This document shows positions 54,300 through 61,112 of a stretch of DNA of 64,000 nucleotides, piece after piece (position 1 is the first letter of the stretch; every line of letters starts with the position of its first letter). Source of the stretch: Bacillus pseudomycoides (lineage in GTDB: Bacteria; Bacillota; Bacilli; Bacillales; Bacillaceae_G); the NCBI RefSeq assembly GCF_002551005.1, contig NZ_NVOY01000005.1:10016-74015 (forward strand). The letters run 5' to 3'. Under the pieces are notes generated by a model that saw only the letters and a program-made list of their open reading frames with translations, was not told where the DNA came from and did not search any database. Position numbers and translations under genes: made by a program.

Positions 54300-54495
54300 A
54301 TTTAAAAATCGACATAAAAACCCTCTTTTCTTAAGTAGGCGAGAGCATCTGGCCACGCATAGGAGCGGTCAGGGCCTTTTTCTGCCACATGCAATGGTTT
54401 AAAAACAAAGGGAGCAAGCAAGTGCAGGTCATAATGTATTCTGCATGGCAGCGACTTATATGCCAAAACATTAAAACGAATTTATATCATATAAA
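54300..54495 (+). repeat. Interspersed repeat, second bcr-type family
   Basis: AAAATCGACATAAAAACCC, then AGTAGGCGAGAGCATCTGGCCA, GCATAGGAGCGGTCAGGGCC, GCCACATGCAATGG, CAAAGGGAGCAAGCAAGTGC, GCATGGCAGCGACTTATATGCC and ACGAATTTATATCAT. A nearly complete copy in the 455-bp gap between the MFS gene and the frameshifted gene. Confidence 0.78.
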
Positions 54496-54628
54496 CATAA
54501 AAAAATAATTACTGAAGGTTATCTACCTTGAAATACCATTTTATAAAAATTAACTATAATATGGTGTATTATAGAATAAATCGAAAATAATGTAATGATA
54601 TATAAATAATTATATTAGGAGAAAAATT

Positions 54629-55367
54629 ATGAAAAAAGCTCGTTTTTATTTTTTCTTTCATCTTACTCGCTCTTTCTTGTATTCCGATGTTTCATATACT
54701 AAGAGAATTATGGATTGTAACGAAAATAGAAAACACTTATGAAATACACCATGCCTATACCAATAGAGATGGATTTGAAAATTCATTAGATGTCCAAGAA
54801 TTAAATGTAAATGGTATCAATCTTAAAATAGAAGAAGAAAAAACAAATAAACTAGCACCACGCACTTTTTTTGACGTAGAAGACAACGTTCCTCCTGGTG
54901 AAATCGTTAAGATTCATCTTTTTATAAATAATAAAGAGGTTTCTACTCCTGATGAGATATGGCTCTCCAATCGTCAAAAAGGTGGGAAGTATTTTTCATG
55001 GTTAGATATATTAACCGTAAAGAACAAGCGAACTGGTGAACAGCAAGTTTATGTTGTGCAGAGATTAACAGATGATAATGCTCCTATGGAAAAAAGAAAA
55101 TGGAAAATTATTCATATCAATCAAGATGGTACTTCTTTCGAAGAACGCTTCACTTATAACGAAAGAAGCAATCATAATCTTGGTGTAAAACTTATTAATT
55201 TCTCGCATACAGGTTTAATGTCAATGGGGCATCATTCAGACATAATGCAAGGATTTCCAAGCATGTTTTTTCCTCTACTTTATCCAATATTCACATGTAT
55301 ATTAGGCGTTATGTTGCTAATCATAGCTATTGTATTACGAAAAAATAAACAAAAAACTCATAATTAA
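54629..55367 (+). pseudogene. Exported membrane-anchored protein, frameshifted in a poly-A run at its start
   Basis: AGGAG is followed by ATG 54629 and then six A. From this ATG the frame ends after 37 codons. One A fewer would give MKKLVFIFSFILLALSC followed by IPMFHILREL, a perfect signal peptide or lipoprotein start, which runs straight into the open frame 54687-55367 (226 codons). The rest is a beta-rich domain (LDVQELNVNGINLKIEEE, GGKYFSWLDIL) and one C-terminal helix (MFFPLLYPIFTCILGVMLLI) with a basic tail. The gene is thus out of frame by +1 at 54632-54637. It could be a true mutation, a phase switch or a sequencing slip. Family not recognised. Confidence 0.7.
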
Positions 55368-55400
55368 AGCTCCTTCTCTACAATTAAAGGAGCTTTAACT
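55364..55400 (+). terminator. Terminator of the frameshifted gene
   Basis: TTAAAGCTCCTT / AAGGAGCTTTAA perfect 12-bp stem, 11-nt loop, right at the stop codon. Confidence 0.75.
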
Positions 55401-55406
55401 ATAATA

Positions 55407-55465
55407 TATAAAGTGAGTCTTCCGTCAGTATTTTTTCATCTCCTGCAAATAGTCTGATAAAGCTT
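55407..55465 (+). repeat. Degenerate bcr1-like fragment
   Basis: TATAAAGTGAGTCTTCCGTCAGTATTTTTTCATC and GTCTGATAAAG resemble the two ends of the bcr1-like copy at 4351 with the centre lost. Confidence 0.45.
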
Positions 55466-55541
55466 ATACTAATCTCAAAATCGAAATGGTTATTTCTCGC
55501 AATTTACAGAATTTGGAGAATACCCCGAACTTTCTCCCCCC

Positions 55542-56414
55542 TTATAAATCACGTGACTTAAATGTACGAATCGCTATAAAAATAGCTGCTAACACATAGA
55601 AAACAGCGTAAACAACCATCATGTTACTCGGTGTTGACACACTCCCGAATACTCCTTGTGAGGCGATTGATAAAGGATTGTCTGTGGAATCAAATAAATA
55701 GATTGTCATTTTACGATACATTGTATCAATTGGGAATAAAAGGCTTGCGATTATGCCCATGTTCACAAGTGCTGTTTTTTGTGCCAACGTACCGATTTGT
55801 TCAACAAATCCGCCAATAAACCCAGTTCCGTATAAAATAATTAACACAATGCCAGCATTTAATGTCGCCATACGCGTGCTTAGTAATATCGCGATACTAA
55901 TTAAAATAACAGGCTGTAGCAAGAAAAGCGCTAATGCTTTTATAATCTGCGCGGCTGTGAAATCTAAATGAAACGTACTACCTCCCATTGTTTGATGAAT
56001 AATCACGATACTTATAAACAGGAAGGCCGCGTACGCAATCAGTAACAAGCATAAGCCGATCCATTTCCCCATTAAAAAGGAAAAGCGTGAAATCGGTCTC
56101 GTTAACCATGTATCAATTTGATGACTTTCAATTTCATTTGCAATGCTGCCAACACTACTTAGAATAGCTAATAACGCAGTAATAAATGAAGAGAAGTATA
56201 AACCCACTCCAAGAAGCTGTGTGGAAATAAAACTTTTGTTCATAAAATCTTGCGCTGCCGAAAGACCGCTAGATTCTCCTGGAAGGATTTCACTGACGGC
56301 ATAATGAATGGCCACTCCATAAAATAGTAAAAAGGCAAAAGTCATACAGAGCGTAATGGTAAAAATACGTTTTAATAGAATTTCTTTAAATGATAACTTG
56401 GCGATTGTCCACAT
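55542..56414 (-). CDS. ABC-2 type transporter permease
   Basis: 290 residues with about six membrane helices. Large hydrophobic stretches include FSSFITALLAILSSVGSIAN and IKALALFLLQPVILISIAIL. The cytoplasmic segment EIESHQIDTWLTRPISRFSF is typical of ABC-2 permeases (NatB/YhaP-like). It overlaps the ATPase gene by 29 bp, so the two form one transporter. Last gene of the sigma/anti-sigma/ABC run. Substrate unknown. Confidence 0.87.
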   Translation of the reverse strand: MWTIAKLSFKEILLKRIFTITLCMTFAFLLFYGVAIHYAVSEILPGESSGLSAAQDFMNKSFISTQLLGVGLYFSSFITALLAILSSVGSIANEIESHQIDTWLTRPISRFSFLMGKWIGLCLLLIAYAAFLFISIVIIHQTMGGSTFHLDFTAAQIIKALALFLLQPVILISIAILLSTRMATLNAGIVLIILYGTGFIGGFVEQIGTLAQKTALVNMGIIASLLFPIDTMYRKMTIYLFDSTDNPLSIASQGVFGSVSTPSNMMVVYAVFYVLAAIFIAIRTFKSRDL

Positions 56415-57351
56415 GCTGCGTCCCCTCTTTCTTATTTACCCAGTACATAAACACATCTTCCAAATGCGGGTGAACCGGATTTAACTGATACACAGGAATG
56501 TGTAGTGCTACAAATGCTTCTAACAATCTAGGAATGTCATTTTCTTGTTGCAGCGTTATAATCCAGCGCTTACGATTTTCACGTTCTTCTATCTTCCTTA
56601 CATTTTTAATAAACGAAGGCAGTTGTTTAAAAAATAATTCGCTCTTTTCACCGAGTGTTATTTCCACTTCCGTTTGAATCATCATCAATGAGCGCCAATC
56701 TCCTTGGACAATTAGCTCCCCCTTATTAATAATCGCCACGTGATCACATACATGTTCAATTTCATTTAATAGATGGCTGTTTAAGAATACTGTTTTCCCT
56801 TGGTCACGAAGCTCTTCCATTAAATGACGCACTTCTTTTCGTCCGATTGGATCAAGCGCTGATGTTGGCTCATCTAAGAAAATCAATTCAGGATCAGAAA
56901 GCAAGGCACAAGCAAGTCCAATACGCTGCTGCATTCCTTTTGAATAACCGCGAATTTTTTCTTTTTCCCTTCCTTTTAGGCCTACTTTTTCAATAACTTC
57001 ACTCATTTTTGCTTTCCGCTCCCGAAAAGGAAGATCGCATAATTTCGCATGCGTTTCAAGTAACTGCCAACCAGTCAGCCAATCTGGATAGCGAAACAGC
57101 TCTGGTAAATAGCCAATGCGTCGTTTTGATTCAATTGTCCCAATCGGCTGTCCTAGCATTTGTGCTGTTCCAGAATCCGGATGAATCAATCCAAGCATTG
57201 TTCGCACAAACGTACTTTTTCCTGCACCGTTCGGACCTATAAATCCGAATACAGTACCGCGCGGCACATCTAATGAAATGTTACGGATACCGCCTTTTCC
57301 GTTATATTGTTTTGTTAAGTTCTTTGTTTGAATAATCCAGTCTTCGTTCAT
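56386..57351 (-). CDS. ABC transporter ATP-binding protein
   Basis: 321 residues. Walker A GFIGPNGAGKSTFVRTMLG, Q-loop GYLPELFRYP, signature RGYSKGMQQRIGLA, Walker B LIFLDEPTSALDP and H-loop NSHLLNEIEHVCD are all intact. The C-terminal about 90 residues (EVEITLGEKSELFFKQLPSF) form the extra domain seen in drug or antibiotic-resistance ATPases of this type. It pairs with the permease downstream (29-bp overlap) and lies 66 bp after the anti-sigma gene. ATG 57351. Confidence 0.93.
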   Translation of the reverse strand: MNEDWIIQTKNLTKQYNGKGGIRNISLDVPRGTVFGFIGPNGAGKSTFVRTMLGLIHPDSGTAQMLGQPIGTIESKRRIGYLPELFRYPDWLTGWQLLETHAKLCDLPFRERKAKMSEVIEKVGLKGREKEKIRGYSKGMQQRIGLACALLSDPELIFLDEPTSALDPIGRKEVRHLMEELRDQGKTVFLNSHLLNEIEHVCDHVAIINKGELIVQGDWRSLMMIQTEVEITLGEKSELFFKQLPSFIKNVRKIEERENRKRWIITLQQENDIPRLLEAFVALHIPVYQLNPVHPHLEDVFMYWVNKKEGTQHVDNRQVII

Positions 57352-57417
57352 GTTTTACCTCCGCCCTATACAGGAACAGAGCCGCCCCTTTTTTGCGGAG
57401 CCGCTCTTGTTCAATCA

Positions 57418-58590
57418 TTATTTTATTTCATTTGCAAGTTTTATAAGATCACTTGTATTCATATCTTTCCCCTGCTCTTTATGTTGCTCGATCATGTGCA
57501 TTTTTCCGTCTTTCTCCCAAATAAGCACGTTTTCATAATCTGTATTATATAAAACGGCCTTTACTCCTTGAACCTTTGTCTCTGATACTTTTGCATCTTT
57601 TGCTACATAAGGAATTGGCAATGTATGTGTCCAATCTTGAATACCTGCAAGTTGTGTTTTCACATTCGCAGGAATAATCGGAAGCTCTAAAACTGTTTTT
57701 TGTAGTTTCGCAACATCTACGCCTTCTGGAACAGAAATTTTTGGCGCATCAATCACATTATAAGAAAAACTATTCGTTCGATTGCCCTCAACTTCTATTT
57801 GTGTACGTACTGATTCCGGAACTGTGATTGAAAACTGCTTGCCATTCAAAGCACTTTCAAACTGCGTATTGCTCTGTAGTTGTTTCAACAATTTATTTGC
57901 TTTTTCTGTATCAAGTTCAAACTGCATTATAAATGACGGGTTCGCATCCACACTCGTTACACGGTATCCATTTGGCACTTTTGGAACAGCATATCCAGCT
58001 TCTCTTGCTTGTTGTTCCGACTGAAAATGAGCATCTTTTTTGCTTCCATTATCTTTGATTCCTATTTTCCCAATTCCTTTAATGGACTTCTCTCCTTCTT
58101 CCGTTTTAGAGATCCATCCTTCAATTTCACGTAAGTCCGAATCGGTAAGTTGAACGAACTGCACATCCTTTACTCGAAAAATCGATAACAAGTTACTTGC
58201 TCCTGCCCGTACTTCCGGAACTGTTAAAGACACACACACAACTGCCGCTGCCGCTGCTGCAGTAATCCAACGTTTAGATGATTTCTTCATATTATGCCAT
58301 CTTCCCTTCTTTTTACTTTCTTCACTGTTTGTTTCTTCCGTTTTATGAGTTTGGATCTTTTGTTCAAAGGTTTTCCAAGCTTTATTAACATCGATATCAA
58401 TATCTTGACTAACGTTTGCAAATTCATCGTCCAATATCACTTGTTCCCATTTATTAAGTTTGCTCACTTCTTCTAACTTCTGTTGACATGCTTTACATTG
58501 GTCAAGATGTTGAATATATTGCTTTCTTTCATCGCGGTTTAACTCTCCATCCAAGTATGTCTGAATAAATCCAATATCTTGGCATTTCAT
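57418..58590 (-). CDS. Anti-sigma factor with zinc-finger N-terminus
   Basis: 390 residues. The N-terminal ZAS zinc finger is seen: YLDGELNRDERKQYIQHLDQ followed by CKACQQKLEEV (HxxxCxxC form). A membrane helix lies at about residues 107-125 (WITAAAAAAVVCVSLTVPEV). The outer part has MucB/RseB- or DUF4367-like features (YAVPKVPNGYRVTSVD, LIWEKDGKMHMIEQ). It probably holds the sigma factor whose gene ends 3 bp upstream. Signals for release are unknown. A target in the ABC transporter genes downstream is possible. Confidence 0.87.
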   Translation of the reverse strand: MKCQDIGFIQTYLDGELNRDERKQYIQHLDQCKACQQKLEEVSKLNKWEQVILDDEFANVSQDIDIDVNKAWKTFEQKIQTHKTEETNSEESKKKGRWHNMKKSSKRWITAAAAAAVVCVSLTVPEVRAGASNLLSIFRVKDVQFVQLTDSDLREIEGWISKTEEGEKSIKGIGKIGIKDNGSKKDAHFQSEQQAREAGYAVPKVPNGYRVTSVDANPSFIMQFELDTEKANKLLKQLQSNTQFESALNGKQFSITVPESVRTQIEVEGNRTNSFSYNVIDAPKISVPEGVDVAKLQKTVLELPIIPANVKTQLAGIQDWTHTLPIPYVAKDAKVSETKVQGVKAVLYNTDYENVLIWEKDGKMHMIEQHKEQGKDMNTSDLIKLANEIK

Positions 58591-58593
58591 TTG

Positions 58594-59139
58594 TTATCCC
58601 TCCTTCATCCCTCTATACATTTTCCGGAATTTTGCTTTCGCTCGTGCTAGCAGTGTTCCAACCGAGGATACTTCCATATGAGTAGCCTCCGCGATTTCTT
58701 TATATTGAAATCCTGAAAACTTCATTAACAAGAGGGTACGTTCACGCTCATCCATCTCTTTTAATGTACTTTGTACACGAGTAATTTCTTCTTTGTGAAT
58801 ACATTGTTCTTCCGATGACGGACTGCTAATTGACTGTTTATAATTTGCTTCTTTTTCAATTCTTGCTTGATGCCTTTTTTCAGATCGCAAATAGTTATAT
58901 GCTGCATAAATGGATGCCTTTGCAAGCCATGCTGATAAACTTTCAATCTGTTTCCATTCTGTATGATATAATTGCAAAAATACTTCCTGCGCTAAATCTT
59001 CAGCAATTGCTTGCTCTCGCACAATCCTCATAATTTGTCTCACAACGTTAGCATAATATTGTTTAAATACATCTTGAAACTGTATATTTGAAACTGTATC
59101 TTGTTCATTTATATTTAACAATGAAGCTTTCACCTCCAC
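58594..59139 (-). CDS. ECF-type sigma factor
   Basis: 181 residues. Region 2 is YANVVRQIMRIVREQAIAED with the following LAQEVFLQLY; region 4 is LLLMKFSGFQYKEIAEATHM with the helix SVGTLLARAKAKFRKMY. Its length and domain pattern fit ECF sigma factors (SigX/SigY-like). The exact start is uncertain: GTG 59139 has AGGAGG 11 bases upstream, while a TTG at 59121 has GGAGGTG about 11 bases upstream. It leads the sigma/anti-sigma pair (3-bp gap) and probably activates its own operon. Confidence 0.88.
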   Translation of the reverse strand: MEVKASLLNINEQDTVSNIQFQDVFKQYYANVVRQIMRIVREQAIAEDLAQEVFLQLYHTEWKQIESLSAWLAKASIYAAYNYLRSEKRHQARIEKEANYKQSISSPSSEEQCIHKEEITRVQSTLKEMDERERTLLLMKFSGFQYKEIAEATHMEVSSVGTLLARAKAKFRKMYRGMKEG

Positions 59140-59181
59140 TCGTTTCTTCCTCCTTATTGGCTACTGTCACTATAAAGAAAC

Positions 59182-59200
59182 CACAAATTCACTATTTGTG
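59182..59200. promoter_or_regulatory. Small dyad upstream of the ECF sigma gene
   Basis: CACAAAT / ATTTGTG separated by TCACT. It lies about 45-60 bp upstream of the sigma start, in the likely promoter or leader. Could be an operator or a leader hairpin. Confidence 0.35.
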
Positions 59201-59284
59201 ACAAAAAAATAAAAAATATTTTCTTGAATGGAAACGAATTACCTTTCCCTCTAAAAAAACCCCCTCCAGGAATACATCCAAAGC

Positions 59285-59345
59285 AAATAAAAATCCTGCT
59301 TTTTAGTTAAGCAAGAGCATATGTCCATACATACAAATTATCCAT
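59285..59345 (+). repeat. Fragment of the second bcr-type family
   Basis: AAATCCTGCTTTTTAGTTAAGCAAGAGCATATGTCCATACATACA keeps the GCGAGAG-CATCTGGCCATGCATA order of the family in mutated form. The rest is gone. Confidence 0.4.
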
Positions 59346-59387
59346 GAAATGGTATAAATACATATAACCATTTTTAAGGAGAAGCAA

Positions 59388-59798
59388 ATGAATAAAATCA
59401 AGAAAACAAAGAGAAAAGTAGGAATTGTATTACTTTCTACGTTGCTTATTGGAGCTAGTTTTGTATATTGGAAGTTTTTTAGTTTGCAAGGTGTTCCAAC
59501 AGGAAAATTAATTCGAACGATTGAATCCCCAAATGGATATTATAAAATTAAAACTTATTTCCATGATGGCGGGTCACTAAGTCTAGACGCCGTTAGAGGT
59601 GAATTGATCAATCTGAGAACGAATTCTACTAAAACGATATACTGGAATTATCCTGATAACGATCCACTCGTTGAATGGATTGATGAAACTACAGTTACAA
59701 TTGGAAATCAAACTTTACATATTCCAAAACAAGAAACGTATGATTGGCGTGACGATGAAAACCATATAAGAGAATATCCTAAGCAATTTGTAAAATGA
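59388..59798 (+). CDS. DUF5412-like membrane-anchored protein
   Basis: 136 residues: basic start MNKIKKTKRKVG, one membrane helix (IVLLSTLLIGASFVYWKFF), then an outside domain with RTIESPNGYYKIKTYFHDGG, AVRGELINLRTN and VEWIDETTVTIGNQTL. The NGYY, DGG and W-I-DE-TV pattern resembles the DUF5412 family. Function unknown. AAGGAG lies seven bases before ATG 59388. It is 16 bp upstream of the ATT-start gene on the same strand, so they are likely co-transcribed. Confidence 0.75.
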   Translation: MNKIKKTKRKVGIVLLSTLLIGASFVYWKFFSLQGVPTGKLIRTIESPNGYYKIKTYFHDGGSLSLDAVRGELINLRTNSTKTIYWNYPDNDPLVEWIDETTVTIGNQTLHIPKQETYDWRDDENHIREYPKQFVK

Positions 59799-59814
59799 GA
59801 AGGAGAGTTATCCC

Positions 59815-60297
59815 ATTAACAACATACCTGAAAAAACGTTAAAAAAGATCGAAAGCGATATTCAAAATAATGATTTAGGAAAAGCGAGAGATCGACTACA
59901 TGGTTTAATTTCGACTTATCCTAATGCATTAGGCCTTCGTAAGAAACTAGGAGATGTCTATTACAAATTACAACACCCCACAATGGCTGGGCGATATTGG
60001 TACTTAGAAGAACAGAAAACACCTGAGATGATTGAGGCGTGTTCGCAATTTGAAAAATCTATGGGGAACAACGCTAATCATATAGGGAGAGCCTTGAAAT
60101 TTAAAGGGGATAACGAAACGATTAAAATGCTATATTCTGAACCTATCACATCTTCCCTACAAGAAAAAGTAAAAGAAAGCATGCTCGAAGAATATGAAGA
60201 AACGTGGCAAGATAAGCTCGTTCCTTTTGGATGCATCTCGGCGCTTATATTAATCATTTTGTTTGCTCTACTTGGTATTTATACTGCCTTCGACTAG
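59815..60297 (+). CDS. DUF6584-like membrane protein, apparent ATT start
   Basis: 160 residues if read from ATT 59815, which has GAGAAGGAGAG seven bases upstream. The frame from there is fully protein-like (NNIPEKTLKKIESDI, then LGKARDRLHGLISTYPNALG, LRKKLGDVYYKLQHPTMAGRYWYLEE). In this frame no ATG, GTG or TTG exists between the stop at 59791 and the ATG at 59983, which is 56 codons inside and has no ribosome site. ATT starts are rare but known (infC). A membrane helix is at the C-terminus (LVPFGCISALILIILFALLG). The family pattern resembles DUF6584. An ATG-to-ATT mutation is the other reading. Confidence 0.7.
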   Translation: MNNIPEKTLKKIESDIQNNDLGKARDRLHGLISTYPNALGLRKKLGDVYYKLQHPTMAGRYWYLEEQKTPEMIEACSQFEKSMGNNANHIGRALKFKGDNETIKMLYSEPITSSLQEKVKESMLEEYEETWQDKLVPFGCISALILIILFALLGIYTAFD

Positions 60298-60335
60298 ATA
60301 TTTTAATAACTTATTCTTAGAACGGGAGGCTACAT

Positions 60336-60503
60336 ATGCAAAATATAAGTGAGCACAATTTCTCAGAGGTTATTTTTGCAACTGTATATCACTCGTTAAC
60401 AAAAAAAGCTAGCCAACAAATAAATTGTTTGCTAGCTTTTTTTCATAGTACTGTATCTAATTCTACAATTTTTAAAAATCGGTTATTCCAAATATTTTCA
60501 TGA
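60336..60503 (+). pseudogene. Probable 5' remnant of a third gene
   Basis: AACGGGAGG lies seven bases before ATG 60336. The frame starts MQNISEHNFSEVIFATVYHS, then runs through a strong terminator hairpin (60401-60443) and stops at 60501. Reading through the terminator suggests that the true gene was cut and the terminator now ends the transcript. Only the first about 22 codons look like real coding sequence. Confidence 0.4.
60401..60443. terminator. Bidirectional terminator
   Basis: AAAAAAAGCTAGCCAACAA / TTGTTTGCTAGCTTTTTTT with a 5-nt loop. It ends both the plus-strand unit from 59388 and the minus-strand isochorismatase gene. Confidence 0.9.
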
Positions 60504-60970
60504 TGCTGAATAATTTGCTGTGCTTTTAATACTGCACTCGTTATTGTACTTTGTGTATTTCTAGAAAGAAGGTTATTTTGGTACCCTAAGCTATAAGCAG
60601 CGCGAATTGTAGTATCCAAACAAAATTCAGTTTGAGCTCCTGCAAAAATAATTTGCTCAATTTCTTTCTCTTGTAAGTAGTCTAATAGCTCTGTTTGATA
60701 GAATGCATCCCATTTCGTTTTTTGAATAACTTTATCCGCAGAAGTTTTCACTAGCCCCTTATGTAATTGCCACCCATCTTTTCCTTCAAACATTTCATCT
60801 GTTTCTTCTGTACCCGTATGTTGAATGAAAATAACCGGAATATTTTTTTCGTGAGCTTTCGTAATTAACTTGTTTATATTTTCAACTATACGTTCTTTAT
60901 CATATAAAAAGTTTTGCGGTTCAAGAAAGAAAATCTCCTGCACATCAATGACAACTAAAGCTTGTTTCAT
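60443..60970 (-). CDS. Isochorismatase-family cysteine hydrolase
   Basis: 175 residues. The triad of the family is visible: Asp in ALVVIDVQEIFF (about residue 9), Lys in IQKTKWDAFYQTEL, and Cys in IFAGAQTEFCLDTTIRAA. IPVFIQHTG forms the second strand. It may be a nicotinamidase-like or other small-amide hydrolase. The start is ATG 60970 (MKQALVVID), which matches the family; the upstream 17 codons lack a ribosome site. Single gene. Confidence 0.9.
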   Translation of the reverse strand: MKQALVVIDVQEIFFLEPQNFLYDKERIVENINKLITKAHEKNIPVIFIQHTGTEETDEMFEGKDGWQLHKGLVKTSADKVIQKTKWDAFYQTELLDYLQEKEIEQIIFAGAQTEFCLDTTIRAAYSLGYQNNLLSRNTQSTITSAVLKAQQIIQHHENIWNNRFLKIVELDTVL

Positions 60971-61058
60971 TACTATTCCCCACCCTATTTGTTTCTTTTT
61001 TATTATAGCATTTATTACCAAAATCCGTTATTCTTTCTGTACCATGATAAACAAGAAT

Positions 61059-61094
61059 AACCCACAGAGACTTTATTTTCTCTGTGGGTTTTAT
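61059..61094. terminator. Terminator between the collagenase and isochorismatase genes
   Basis: AACCCACAGAGA / TCTCTGTGGGTT perfect 12-bp stem with an 8-nt loop. On the minus strand it follows the collagenase stop at 61113. Confidence 0.75.
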
Positions 61095-61112
61095 CTTTAA
61101 TTCTTCATTCTA

